Of a stretch of DNA of 64,000 bases, positions 27,831 to 35,988 are shown piece by piece. The DNA lies in contig LADP01000031.1 in assembly GCA_000961575.1 (NCBI GenBank), positions 1-64,000 on the forward strand, written 5' to 3'. Numbering within the stretch: position 1 is the first letter of the stretch; each line of letters begins with the position of its first letter. Both the position numbers and the translations under genes were made by a program. Below the pieces are notes generated by a model. The model had not been told where the DNA came from and did no database searches. It saw nothing but the letters and a program-made list of their open reading frames with translations. This DNA comes from Peptococcaceae bacterium BRH_c8a (GTDB taxonomy: Bacteria; Bacillota; Desulfotomaculia; Desulfotomaculales; Desulfallaceae).

Positions 27831-28270
27831 TAGCTTTTCCTCCTAGAGAAGTACAACGCTGTTCCCACCAAACCCCAAATGACACTGGCGCTCATAATCA
27901 CTACCTGGGCAGTGGTAAACCCGGTACTGACCGACTGAACCGCACTGCCTTCAACAGGTATGTGCACCATACCACCGTGGCCCGCCTTGCGCACCTGCAC
28001 GTCCCAGGTGCCCTGCAGGGCCGGGTCGGGGGTAAAGGTAAAGCTGCCGTTTTCGTCGCTTTTGCCGGTACTCCAAGGCGTGGCAGGCTCATTCGGGGCA
28101 TAGATAACCACATCGCCCTCGCTTACCGGTTCGCCGGTGTCGTACTTAGCGGTTAATTGTATGGCACTGGTACTGCCGTAAGTGATATCCACCCCGTGGG
28201 CGTAAGCCGCGGCAACCGGCCACGCCACCAGCAAGCAGATTACAACTAGAAAAGCAAAATACTTTTTCAT
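27830..28270 (-). CDS. NikL/CbiL-like exported accessory protein of the metal importer
   Basis: An N-terminal signal peptide (about residues 1-24, ending AAAYAHG) precedes an extracytoplasmic beta-rich domain similar to the carboxypeptidase-regulatory or DUF4198 fold (VSEGDVVIYAPNEP, SDENGSFTFTPDP). One transmembrane helix follows (about 121-141) and the end is SRRKS. Proteins of this layout (NikL/NikK) accompany nickel ECF importers and may pass the metal to the M subunit. The first residue after the signal region is followed by His (AHGVDIT), as in related proteins. It overlaps the start of cbiM by one base. Confidence 0.72.
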   Translation of the reverse strand: MKKYFAFLVVICLLVAWPVAAAYAHGVDITYGSTSAIQLTAKYDTGEPVSEGDVVIYAPNEPATPWSTGKSDENGSFTFTPDPALQGTWDVQVRKAGHGGMVHIPVEGSAVQSVSTGFTTAQVVIMSASVIWGLVGTALYFSRRKS

Positions 28271-28293
28271 CTGACAAGCCTCCCAAGAAAGTT

Positions 28294-28338
28294 CAGTAGT
28301 CAGTAGTCAGTAGTCAGTAGTCAGTAGTCAGTAGTCAG
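28294..28338. repeat. Tandem 7-bp repeat (CAGTAGT), six copies plus a partial one
   Basis: The unit CAGTAGT is repeated without error from 28294 to 28335, with a partial seventh copy after it. It lies between the NikL-like gene and the lipoprotein gene. Three copies of the same unit in the other orientation (CTACTGA) occur at 40921-40941 before dnaK's end, so the repeat is dispersed in the genome. Confidence 0.95.
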
Positions 28339-28378
28339 AATTCAGACCAGAGTTTGCTTATAATGTCTCCTGTCTCCT

Positions 28379-29212
28379 TTACCTTACAACAGCGTGACAG
28401 TGTCCCTCACCAACATGACCCAGGGTAGGCAGCATAGCCTCCAGTTTGGCGAAGTCCTCTGCGGGCATTTTTTCTTTCATTATTGCCATGTCCACGTCAA
28501 CGGTATCTCGTTCGGCCAGAGCGGCAAAGGGTTCAAAACCCGGGGCGCCAACGTTGAGCTCGTCGTCAGCGGGTGTACCGGCATCACCGAAGATGTGATC
28601 AAAGTGGAAAGTCATTTCAATATCGGCAGTACCGCCTTCGGTTACAATACCTTTGCGCTCGTCACCGATGTACTCACCGCCAGTGTATCCGTACTCGTTC
28701 TCATCCTTAATAATAAAACCAATTGTGCGGCCATCCTTTTCGGCTTTACCGTTAATTACCAGAGAATAACCAGCGGCAGGGCCGGTAGCAATTTTTGCCA
28801 TATCCCAGGAGATGGCATTGTAGTGACCTGCCGGGGCTTCCACAGCTTCGGCTACCAAGATGGGTGGTGCGTTCTCGTCGCCCTCGGCCAAGTCGATTAT
28901 GGACATGCCTTCCAGACCCACAACAACCTTCCCGGATACCTCACTGCCAGTGTCAGGGTCATAAGGTGGGTCGGACTGGTAAGCGGTGACATTAGCCAAA
29001 TTAACATATATATTTTCAAAAGTAAGCTTCCATCCATCCTTGGTAACAAATCCTTGGCGAATAAAGTCCTCGGGGTTGGCGGTAAACTGAAGCATACCCG
29101 CTCCCGCCGCATTGTTTTCTTCATGGGCAGGTTCTTGACCCGATGAGCCACAACCGGCCAGGGCAACCACTGCAAAAATCAACAACACCAGCATAGAAAT
29201 TAGCTTTTTCAT
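28379..29212 (-). CDS. Lipoprotein with DUF4382-like body and His-rich tail, linked to the metal importer
   Basis: A 277-residue exported lipoprotein. Residues 1-20 are a lipoprotein signal and the lipobox LAGC places the lipidated Cys at 21. The body is beta-rich with no recognised catalytic motif, and part of it resembles DUF4382-like lipoproteins (EAPAGHYNAISWDMAK). The C-terminus GHVGEGHCHAVV could bind a metal. It is the first gene ahead of the NikL-like/CbiMQO genes, so a metal-capture or delivery role is plausible but inferred. I chose the ATG at 29212, with GGAGG eight bases upstream. Five extra codons in the longer frame lack support. Confidence 0.68.
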   Translation of the reverse strand: MKKLISMLVLLIFAVVALAGCGSSGQEPAHEENNAAGAGMLQFTANPEDFIRQGFVTKDGWKLTFENIYVNLANVTAYQSDPPYDPDTGSEVSGKVVVGLEGMSIIDLAEGDENAPPILVAEAVEAPAGHYNAISWDMAKIATGPAAGYSLVINGKAEKDGRTIGFIIKDENEYGYTGGEYIGDERKGIVTEGGTADIEMTFHFDHIFGDAGTPADDELNVGAPGFEPFAALAERDTVDVDMAIMKEKMPAEDFAKLEAMLPTLGHVGEGHCHAVVR

Positions 29213-29440
29213 ACTCGCTTCCTCCATTCATCGTAAAATAACCGGAAATAAAAAAAGATCACAGACACTCCCTTTCGATGGAGCTGGATCTTCATGATCT
29301 CTTCCAGATTAAATTTTTATATTTCCGTCCAGACGATTGCTTTTTATTTTCCTCTTCTTACGCCAGCCAACCGGTGACGTGTGGGAACCGGTTGCCTTAA
29401 CTGTCAATACCGACAGTGTAGAAGGCTCCTGGCCTTCCTT
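29213..29440 (-). promoter_or_regulatory. Structured 5' leader upstream of the lipoprotein and Ni/Co importer genes
   Basis: On the minus strand this leader can form, in order, GAAGGC/GCCTTC (29421-29437), CTGTC/GACAG (29401-29416), CAACCGGT/ACCGGTTG (29368-29394), an unpaired GGCTGGCG-type stretch and an intrinsic terminator (29249-29292) just before the start codon. That is the layout of a riboswitch or attenuator. I could not match it to a known class: the cobalamin box and the NiCo riboswitch signatures are absent. A metal or metal cofactor is the obvious ligand candidate, by context only. Confidence 0.5.
29249..29292 (-). terminator. Intrinsic terminator 37 nt before the lipoprotein start
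   Basis: On the minus strand AAGATC, CAG and CTCC arms pair with GGAG, CTG and GATCTT, then run into seven T residues. Its position just before the start codon suggests attenuation. It could also simply end transcripts of the phosphoesterase gene, whose stop is about 240 bases upstream. Confidence 0.8.
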
Positions 29441-29528
29441 TATAATATATTTGTATTTCGGCAGTTCATTATTATAAACCTTTTTTTTATGAAAATAAAT
29501 TTAGTTAACCGCATAATTTAAGCTCCCC

Positions 29529-30728
29529 TTATCCCGGCGCACCAAAATCTATTTTAATCTCCTTTCTGATGGCGTGGTTTAAACGGTGGCAAAAATTGTA
29601 GATCTCCTGGTCTATGTGCACTCTCTGCACTTCGAACCGGCCGCCCGGCACAGCAATAAAAACCGCCGAATACAGGTTTTCTTCACCCGGCCAAATCTCA
29701 TCCACTGTCCAGCCGCCGGTATTAAAAACCTGACGTCCGGCCAACCGGGCTTCCAGGGGCCGGTGAGTATGCCCGAAAACAAGGCTGAAATCTACCGGAT
29801 AAGCAACGCCTGTTTCACGTTCCCGTTCAATATAACCCAGGTAATTAGATATCCGGTCTGCCAGGCCGCGGTTCAGGGTGGAGTTCCGGTCGCCGGCTTT
29901 CCTGTTACGGCCAATCATTTGTTTGAACAGATGCCGCCTGGTTTTAAAATCCAGGGGCAATTGTAATCGCTCGCCCAGCCAGCGAATTTCCTCATAAAAA
30001 TTCTCCAACTGTTCGGATAACCGGCCCGCTTGGCCGCTGCCATACCAAACAAAATCTAAATAAGCCGAATTAAACATTTCCAGCTCAGCCAGGTTGCTGG
30101 CTTGTAGCAGCGTGGTACCAATCCAGGACTGGGTGCGGTCAAAAAAGTGCCCGTGGTGAAACAGCAGATTATCCCCGCCGCATTTTGTCACGTAGTTGGG
30201 ATAAGCCAGCCAGAACCTGTTTCGCACGTGAACCGGCAGCAAGCCCAGTAAAAATGAAACTCCCCTACTGTATCCATACAAGGCGCCTGTGGATCTACCC
30301 GGGCCGGTGATACAGGGCGCGTCTACCGGTAATCTTCCTTGGCGCAGGGGTACTTCAATATATTCAGTTTCATACACCTGAACCCATAGATGATGATCGT
30401 GGTTGCCGGGCACCCATACCACCGCACCGGGCAGGAGGCCTTCAAACAATTGCCGGAAAAATCCCCGCGCCTGCATAACACAATCCCGGTACGGAGCCAG
30501 CGCAAAATCCATGATGTCGCCTACCAGCACCAGTTCCGCAATACCCCCGTACCGGCACGCTATTTTTCTAAGCAAGGTATTCAATTTATAAGGCGTGTTA
30601 TTCCGGGGTGGGTGGCAGAACTCGGGGCGGTTTTTTAAAAAAGAAGGCACAACATGTTCCAATAAAGGGTTGGCCGCCGAGGAGTCCTCCCCCAAATGCA
30701 GGTCGCTTAATGCCACCACCGCAGGCAT
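29529..30728 (-). CDS. Calcineurin-like metallophosphoesterase
   Basis: This has the five metal-binding blocks of the calcineurin-like phosphoesterase fold: VALSDLHLG at the N-terminus, VGDIMDFAL, VPGNHDHHLW, FHHGHFFD and FGHTHRPLEA. The 399-residue length is long for the family because of a helical insertion at about residues 200-310 (LSEQLENFYEEIRWLGERL). UDP-diacylglucosamine hydrolase (LpxH)-like proteins have similar motifs, but a Gram-positive has no lipid A, so another phosphoester is the likely substrate. It stands alone. Enzyme type is clear, substrate unknown. Confidence 0.85.
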   Translation of the reverse strand: MPAVVALSDLHLGEDSSAANPLLEHVVPSFLKNRPEFCHPPRNNTPYKLNTLLRKIACRYGGIAELVLVGDIMDFALAPYRDCVMQARGFFRQLFEGLLPGAVVWVPGNHDHHLWVQVYETEYIEVPLRQGRLPVDAPCITGPGRSTGALYGYSRGVSFLLGLLPVHVRNRFWLAYPNYVTKCGGDNLLFHHGHFFDRTQSWIGTTLLQASNLAELEMFNSAYLDFVWYGSGQAGRLSEQLENFYEEIRWLGERLQLPLDFKTRRHLFKQMIGRNRKAGDRNSTLNRGLADRISNYLGYIERERETGVAYPVDFSLVFGHTHRPLEARLAGRQVFNTGGWTVDEIWPGEENLYSAVFIAVPGGRFEVQRVHIDQEIYNFCHRLNHAIRKEIKIDFGAPG

Positions 30729-31009
30729 CTAATACTCCCTCCTCCCGATCAACCTTATAACAAACTATGTAGTTCCCCCTGAAAAAGTTTGCCATAGCAT
30801 TTCGTGATTTTTTAGTACCTAGGGATCTGCTACCTTTTTTCCAATATTGGCAGGATATTTTTGTCCCGGTGGTGAACTTATTTTTACATAACTGCATAAT
30901 TCGACTAAAAACGCCAATCAGGTCCTTAGTTGCATTGCTTAAAGGGCCTAATTACCTTGGGCCGGTAAAGGGCTGAATTGTGTAAAAAAGACAGTCGGGA
31001 GTGAAGGGT

Positions 31010-31402
31010 ATGAAAGAAGTAACGGAACCCGTAAGTAGACAGGAAAAACGTAAACAAACAGGCCCCAAACCGGGGGTACTTGGTATTTTCATCCTGCTCA
31101 TTTTATGGGCTGGTTTGACTTATGGAGGGTACTGGTATGCCACCGATTATGTGCAGCGTACGGTGCGGGAGATTCAGGAGACCAACGCCTTGAATGTGAA
31201 GATGCTGGAAGAAGATATTCAATCCCTACGCGAGGAAATGGGTGCCATCGAGGAAGCACTGGCCCAGACAGATAAAACCCTTTCCAGTACCGGCTCGGCC
31301 GGTGAAGCAGTGAATGAACGCATTTCGCAGTTGGACGGTCAGCTTAAAAAGCTGGAGAAAAGTCTTAACATCATGATGGAGAGCGGCAATGAGGATTATT
31401 AA
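31010..31402 (+). CDS. Small single-pass membrane protein with coiled coil
   Basis: A short basic cytoplasmic tail (RQEKRKQTGPKP) is followed by one transmembrane helix (about residues 23-45, LGIFILLILWAGLTYGGYWY) and then an extracytoplasmic coiled coil of about 80 residues rich in E, Q and L. I do not recognise a family. The ATG at 31010 has GGGAG eight bases upstream. A GTG at 31001 is a weaker alternative. Its end overlaps the start of the next gene by 14 bases, and the next protein also begins with a membrane segment and coiled coil, so the two probably work together. Confidence 0.65.
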   Translation: MKEVTEPVSRQEKRKQTGPKPGVLGIFILLILWAGLTYGGYWYATDYVQRTVREIQETNALNVKMLEEDIQSLREEMGAIEEALAQTDKTLSSTGSAGEAVNERISQLDGQLKKLEKSLNIMMESGNEDY

Positions 31403-32435
31403 TGTTTTTATAATTATACTATTAGCTCCGTTTATCGGGATGCTGGCCGGAGCCTACTATGCTCTTGGCAACGGTGGTTCACTTGCCGTGCCCCTGGAGA
31501 AATTGGATCCAGCTATGGAAACGGTGCAGGAAGACACCCGTCAACTCCAAAGCAGTATCGGATTCATCCGGGAGACCGCCGCCCAACAACAAAAATTGTA
31601 CCAGGAGCAAGATCGCATCCTCAGTGAATTGGCTCAAAAAAGCAGTTCCCAACAGAAACTGTCCAATGAAGCTTACGAAAAGATTATTCTTGACCGTTTG
31701 GGCCAGCCCATCTACAAGCATAGTTCCAAGCGAGTAGATGTTAAAGTATTCCCTTTACAGGGGATAGGTTACCGGGGTTATATAGCCAAAATCAAATTAC
31801 ACGACCCCACCGCCTTCAAGGTGGTGCTAGGTAAAGATGAACTTGGTGCAAGCGAAACCACCAGCGGCGCAGTAAAGCGAACCGGTGCGCTTTTGGGAAT
31901 TAACGGCGGCGGATTTTACAATGTGGTTCAGGAAGGGAAAACCTACGTCCTGCCTATGGGCAACACCATTGTGGATGGGAAGGTGGTCGGAGAGTTCCAA
32001 CCGTCCCACAAGGATTTATTCTTTGCCGGTGTGGACGGGGGCGGAGAATTGTTGGGAGGTATTTTTTACGATGAGAGTGCATTGCTCAAACACAAACCCG
32101 TAGCCGGGGTTAGTTTCGTGCCGGCGCTGATTAAAAATCGCAAACCCCTGCCCATTCCTGAAACATGGCGGCACCAAAAACAACCGCGCACGATAATTGG
32201 CGAATACGGCAATGACGACCTGATCCTGATCGTGGTAGACGGTCGCCAGGCCGACTGGAGCAGCGGGGTAACCCTGGAAGATCTACAAATAAAATTGATT
32301 GAGTTTGGTGTTATTGAAGCCTACAACCTGGACGGCGGCGGTTCCAGCTCATTTGTTTACAAGGATGAAATACTAAACCGTCCTTCCGATGGTCGGGAAC
32401 GTACTGTACCCACTAATATAGTAGTAATGCCGTAA
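31389..32435 (+). CDS. Membrane-anchored phosphodiester glycosidase-like protein (NAGPA/DUF2233)
   Basis: An N-terminal signal anchor (residues about 4-24) leads into a coiled coil (about 35-95) and then an NAGPA-type domain. The conserved blocks LLGINGGGFYN, GVDGGGELLGG and NLDGGGSSSF near the C-terminus are typical for that family. In animals the family removes GlcNAc from phosphodiesters. Bacterial members are secreted or surface enzymes thought to act on glycopolymers. The ATG has GGAGA six bases upstream and lies inside the previous gene, so the pair is translationally coupled. The target polymer is unknown. Confidence 0.82.
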   Translation: MRIINVFIIILLAPFIGMLAGAYYALGNGGSLAVPLEKLDPAMETVQEDTRQLQSSIGFIRETAAQQQKLYQEQDRILSELAQKSSSQQKLSNEAYEKIILDRLGQPIYKHSSKRVDVKVFPLQGIGYRGYIAKIKLHDPTAFKVVLGKDELGASETTSGAVKRTGALLGINGGGFYNVVQEGKTYVLPMGNTIVDGKVVGEFQPSHKDLFFAGVDGGGELLGGIFYDESALLKHKPVAGVSFVPALIKNRKPLPIPETWRHQKQPRTIIGEYGNDDLILIVVDGRQADWSSGVTLEDLQIKLIEFGVIEAYNLDGGGSSSFVYKDEILNRPSDGRERTVPTNIVVMP

Positions 32436-32464
32436 CTGAAGCGGCACCAGCTTGCCCAAAGTGC

Positions 32465-32541
32465 GCGGGGTCGGGCTTTTAACTTGTTAACTTAATGACG
32501 TTTTTTGTCAATAAGTTAACAAGTTAAGCGCCCGACCCCGC
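32465..32541. terminator. Long inverted repeat between convergent genes, probable bidirectional terminator
   Basis: GCGGGGTCGGGC (32465-32476) pairs with 32530-32541, and TTAACTTGTTAACTTA (32479-32494) pairs with 32512-32527, separated by a two-base mismatch. The loop contains TTTTTT. It sits between the convergent phosphodiester glycosidase and Asp23 genes. The design is like the hairpin at 18136 and may be a repeat-family member. Confidence 0.75.
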
Positions 32542-32553
32542 TTTACTACGTAC

Positions 32554-32904
32554 TTATTCATGAAATTCCAGGTTGGCCACCGTTACATTAACCGCGCCGA
32601 TGCGCAAGTCTGTCATGGTCTCGATGGTGTCACAAATTTTTTGTTGCGCTTCCCTGGCCTTTGCTCGTAAATCCAGGCCATAGGAGACCACCAGCGACAA
32701 ATCTATAACTACTTTATTGCCTTCCACGGATATCTTGTTTATATGGGAAAAATTTTTCCGTCCCAGGATTCCGACGGTTCCTTTCCCTTCAATACCAGCG
32801 ATTCCTTCCAACCCCTGCAGGGCCATGCCTACCATGGTTTTTAAAACATCCTCATTGTACTTAATGCTGCCCATCTGATTTTGTTCGGATGAATAACTCT
32901 TCAC
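32554..32904 (-). CDS. Asp23/Gls24 family envelope-stress protein
   Basis: This 116-residue protein has the Asp23 (DUF322) pattern: IKYNEDVLKTMVGMALQG at the start, GIEGKGTVG in the middle, and a beta strand with VVIDLSLVVSYG followed by AKAREAQQKICDTIETMT. Family members are small cytoplasmic or envelope-associated proteins linked to alkaline and envelope stress. The start is a GTG with AGGAGG eight bases upstream. It is a single gene whose 3' end faces the long hairpin at 32465. Confidence 0.9.
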   Translation of the reverse strand: MKSYSSEQNQMGSIKYNEDVLKTMVGMALQGLEGIAGIEGKGTVGILGRKNFSHINKISVEGNKVVIDLSLVVSYGLDLRAKAREAQQKICDTIETMTDLRIGAVNVTVANLEFHE

Positions 32905-33042
32905 TTACTAGGCCTCCTTTTGCTTTTGTAACAACGGCACCGCCGGTAAGCGGCATATTCATATCACCCATCTTACCATATTTTTTCATTGGTGGCTAAT
33001 AACGACACATCACAAACAAACTAACCGTTACTAAACTTTAAT

Positions 33043-33060
33043 ACAGGCAATACTGCCTGT
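33043..33060. promoter_or_regulatory. Short inverted repeat before the DMT transporter gene
   Basis: ACAGGCA and TGCCTGT form a perfect 7-bp inverted repeat around ATAC, ending 11 bases before the TTG at 33072. It could be an operator or a small hairpin over the ribosome binding region. Confidence 0.35.
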
Positions 33061-33071
33061 CCGTGATATAA

Positions 33072-33989
33072 TTGTTGACGGTGATTATATTGCAGCAAGC
33101 AAAAAAAAGCAAGCAAAAACAATCTGTTTTTACCCCCGAAACCGCTGGGTTAATACTGGTGCTGGTAGCTACCGTCAGTCTCAGCACCGAGGCTATAGCG
33201 GCCAAAATTGCATACCGTGAAGGAGCCAACGTAATAACCACCCTTTCCATGCGCTACGCCATCGCGGCCCTGGCTATCTGGGCCTGGTTGTTTTTTTCCC
33301 GGCAGCCATGGAAACTGGAACAGCGTCAGTTGCCTGCGGTGGTAGCCCTGGCCATGGGTGGTCACGCCCTTTCCGTGCTTAGCCTTTTCTATGCGTTCCA
33401 GTATATACCGGCTGCCATGGCCATCCTGCTATTGTATGTATACCCTTCCGTAGTTACCCTGCTGGCCTATTTTTTTTTAAAGGAGTCGATCACCTGGCGC
33501 AAATTGCTGGCACTGGGTTTAACCATGGCCGGGTGCGTGATTGTGTTGGGACAACCGGAAACGGGTATGGACATGCGGGGTGTAATGTTTGCGTTGGCCG
33601 CCGCTGTGATTAACGCGGTATACCTGGTAGGCAGCACGCGCCTTATCTTAAACATTCCGGTGGTACTTTACTCGGGTTATGTCACCGGATTTACAGCCGT
33701 CCTCTTTTTGGTTTTGGGGCTGGGCGGGGGCAGCTTGGATCTTGCCATCAGCGTAAGGGCCTGGGAGATGATTGTGTTCCTGGCGATAGTGTGTACTGTC
33801 CTTTCAGTGATTACCCTCTTACAGGGGGTTAAGCGGATCGGTGCCTCCCGGGCCGCCATCATCAGTACCTTTGAACCGCTTTCCACCGCGCTGCTCGGTA
33901 TCTGGCTACTGCAGGAAACTCTGGACGAACGCCAGTTACTCGGTGGGGCCTTTATTATCATTGGAGTATTGTTGCAAAAAAGAGGATAG
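33072..33989 (+). CDS. DMT/EamA-family transporter, 10 transmembrane segments
   Basis: Two EamA repeats are visible: the first from about residue 20 (LVLVATVSLSTEAIAAK) to 140, the second from about 165 (GVMFALAAAVINAVYLVG) to 302. Both end with the conserved pattern of the family (PAAMAILLLYVYPSVVTLLAYFFLKE style and STFEPLSTALLGIWLL). It exports small metabolites or amino acids, substrate unknown. The start is uncertain: the frame opens at TTG 33072 with no clear ribosome binding site, and GTG or TTG codons a few residues later are alternatives. Confidence 0.85.
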   Translation: MLTVIILQQAKKSKQKQSVFTPETAGLILVLVATVSLSTEAIAAKIAYREGANVITTLSMRYAIAALAIWAWLFFSRQPWKLEQRQLPAVVALAMGGHALSVLSLFYAFQYIPAAMAILLLYVYPSVVTLLAYFFLKESITWRKLLALGLTMAGCVIVLGQPETGMDMRGVMFALAAAVINAVYLVGSTRLILNIPVVLYSGYVTGFTAVLFLVLGLGGGSLDLAISVRAWEMIVFLAIVCTVLSVITLLQGVKRIGASRAAIISTFEPLSTALLGIWLLQETLDERQLLGGAFIIIGVLLQKRG

Positions 33990-34018
33990 AAATTTTTATA
34001 TTCAAAGTTTGTCCCCAA

Positions 34019-34050
34019 TGTAGGGGCACACCCCCGTGCCTACCCGGGCA
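34019..34050. repeat. Partial copy of the GTAGGGGCAC intergenic repeat
   Basis: TGTAGGGGCACACCCCCGTG and the following CCTACCCGGGC resemble one end of the repeat at 15261-15343. It lies in the 90-base gap after the DMT transporter gene. Confidence 0.6.
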
Positions 34051-34080
34051 AAATCCCCACAGTCTATTCAGTAGCGCTAG

Positions 34081-35145
34081 TTAGACGGCTGATCCGGATA
34101 TTATGCTTTCCACTGCCAGGTGGTTTTCCTCCTCCAGGTTAACGCAACTGTCCGCCAACTGAATAATGGGACGGGCAGGATCGCGGGGGTTGATAAAAAC
34201 AACTTCTCCCTCCCTGCCATCGCTCAAGCGCACCAATTCACCCAGGTAGCATTCTGCGATATGATTAATGAATTTCATCAGCATACCGGTTTCCAAGAGC
34301 CCGAAATAATTCCTTTGAAACATCCTAATCACTTCAAACGGGCACATTTTTGCCCGGTAACTACGGTTGGAAGTCATGGCGTCATAGATATCGGCAATGG
34401 CAATGGACATGGCAGCCGCAGGTATCTTCCCCCGTTTTAAACCTAGGGGGTAACCGCTGCCGTCTTCCCTTTCGTGGTGCAATAACGCCCCAAATAGAAG
34501 ATTCTCCGAGACCCGGGCTTCTTTAAGAATATGGTAGCCGTAAAGGGGATGCTTTTTTATTTCTACCCACTCGGCATCGGACAGATTCCCGGGCTTATTT
34601 AATATACCGGGTGGAACCTTACTTTTACCCACATCATGCAACAGCCCTGCTACAATAAGTTCTTTGCTCGCGTTACGATCCAGGCCCAACCACTTGCTAA
34701 TTACGGCGCAGATTAAGGCTACGTTGACACTATGCCCGTGCGTAATATCGTCAAGTCCGTCAACTCGATTGAGGTAAGCAAACAGATTATTTTGCGAGTC
34801 AACGTTTGCAAGCAATGAGCCGGGGATGCTGTATGCCTTATCAAGGCTAATAGAGTTGCCGGCACTAATATGCCTTAATAACCCCTTAAAATCATCCTTT
34901 GAACGCGAATAAACGTTTTGAAATTCCTTAATATCGGCCGGATCCAGGCGGTTGGACAACGGTCGAGGCAATTCACCCTCCTTAAAAACATTTATCTTTT
35001 CCAAACCCAGCTTACGGATGATGTTAATGTTTCCGACGGTAAGGATCGTTCCCCGGGCCAATAGCAACACGTTCTCGCTGTCGTATATATTCTCGTTTAA
35101 AACCATATCCGGTTGAAGTTTTTCAACCCGGCAGCTTAATGCCAA
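34081..35145 (-). CDS. HD-GYP domain cyclic di-GMP phosphodiesterase-like protein
   Basis: The C-terminal half is an HD-GYP domain: HGHSVNVALICAV, the HD pair in LLHDVGKSKVPPGILNKPG, and the GYP block HHEREDGSGYPLGLKRGKIP, so hydrolysis of c-di-GMP is expected. The N-terminal 130 residues are a small beta-rich sensory segment starting CRVEKLQPDMVLNE, common in stand-alone HD-GYP proteins. There is no receiver or membrane domain, so it should be cytoplasmic. The start is TTG with GAGAGGTG about eight bases upstream. The gene stands alone. Confidence 0.88.
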   Translation of the reverse strand: MALSCRVEKLQPDMVLNENIYDSENVLLLARGTILTVGNINIIRKLGLEKINVFKEGELPRPLSNRLDPADIKEFQNVYSRSKDDFKGLLRHISAGNSISLDKAYSIPGSLLANVDSQNNLFAYLNRVDGLDDITHGHSVNVALICAVISKWLGLDRNASKELIVAGLLHDVGKSKVPPGILNKPGNLSDAEWVEIKKHPLYGYHILKEARVSENLLFGALLHHEREDGSGYPLGLKRGKIPAAAMSIAIADIYDAMTSNRSYRAKMCPFEVIRMFQRNYFGLLETGMLMKFINHIAECYLGELVRLSDGREGEVVFINPRDPARPIIQLADSCVNLEEENHLAVESIISGSAV

Positions 35146-35403
35146 TTCGTTTTCACCTCTCGCAGCAGTGCATCTACGTATATCAATTAAGTAAAAAAAA
35201 TCTCCTCTAAATTTTTACATATGAATTGGTAAAATACAATATATTTTTTATAATTAAGTGCATTGAAAATATTTAGCCCTTTCCAGGGTTTTCTATAGTG
35301 TATACAAAACTTTTACTGGAATTGATGGCTGTTATTGTTTATAATGTATAAGGATTAATCCCTAGCAAGAGATAATCATGCAAAATGGGAGTAGGTGTTA
35401 ACA

Positions 35404-35583
35404 ATGCTTTGCAAGGATTGTCTACACTTTAAGCAGTGGAAACAAATTGAGGCTGCAGTGTGTGAAAAAACACGCAAACTAGTGGAAACCAACAGTAGAC
35501 CCTGCGACGAGTTCGTCAGTAAAATGCAGATGACCGACGAATGGGGCGAAGACGCCAACGGCAAGTGCGGCTGTCGCAAATAG
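35404..35583 (+). CDS. Small cysteine-rich protein, possible zinc-binding
   Basis: This 59-residue protein begins MLCKDCLHFKQWK and ends NGKCGCRK. Cys at residues 3 and 6 (C-x2-C), two in the middle and C-G-C near the end could coordinate zinc or iron. I do not know a function. The ATG at 35404 follows GGAGTAGG, and a strong terminator comes 40 bases after the stop, so it appears to be an independent short transcript. Confidence 0.65.
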   Translation: MLCKDCLHFKQWKQIEAAVCEKTRKLVETNSRPCDEFVSKMQMTDEWGEDANGKCGCRK

Positions 35584-35623
35584 GACAGTCATGGTTGATC
35601 AACTTTATATAATAGATTATTTC

Positions 35624-35650
35624 CCCCGGCACGCCGGGGTTTTTATTTTT
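35624..35650 (+). terminator. Rho-independent terminator of the small Cys-rich gene
   Basis: CCCCGGC (35624-35630) pairs with GCCGGGG (35633-35639) around AC, followed by TTTTTATTTTT. Confidence 0.9.
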
Positions 35651-35694
35651 TGCCCGGGTCTAATCGTACCTCACAGTATTGCCTTAGGATAGCG

Positions 35695-35988
35695 CTACTT
35701 GTTGTCCGTATCGTCAGTAGTCATCCTGATACCTCCGGTAAGATTAATAATGACGTTATATATGCCGGCGCATAAAGTAATCAAAACGGATAAGGCCAGG
35801 CCCTGAAGACCGATCACCAGGGCGATTTTAAGCATAGCAACAAATCGGTTTAAACCAACCGTATCACCCCGGGTCATATATATGCCCAGTAGCATACCGA
35901 TCACAACACCGCTGAGCACAAGCGGCACTGCAGTGCGTAAGAATACACCCAGTAAGTTTATTTTGTTTAACACAACTGCTTTTTTCAT
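35695..35988 (-). CDS. Small membrane protein, two hydrophobic segments
   Basis: This 97-residue protein has two clear transmembrane stretches (about residues 16-36 and 48-80, the latter possibly two helices) and a polar C-terminus (MTTDDTDNK). I do not recognise a family. The ATG at 35988 is preceded by a weak AGGT. About 300 bases of AT-rich sequence separate it from clpB's terminator, and no other feature was seen there. Confidence 0.55.
   Translation of the reverse strand: MKKAVVLNKINLLGVFLRTAVPLVLSGVVIGMLLGIYMTRGDTVGLNRFVAMLKIALVIGLQGLALSVLITLCAGIYNVIINLTGGIRMTTDDTDNK

Noticed and set aside
28294-28338. Possible CRISPR array
   Set aside because: The unit is only 7 bp, with no spacers between copies, and no cas genes are in the window.
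29213-29440. Cobalamin riboswitch before the CbiMQO operon
   Set aside because: The B12 box (a GCCACTG-like core and AAGCCAGAAGACC-type segment) is not found on either strand.
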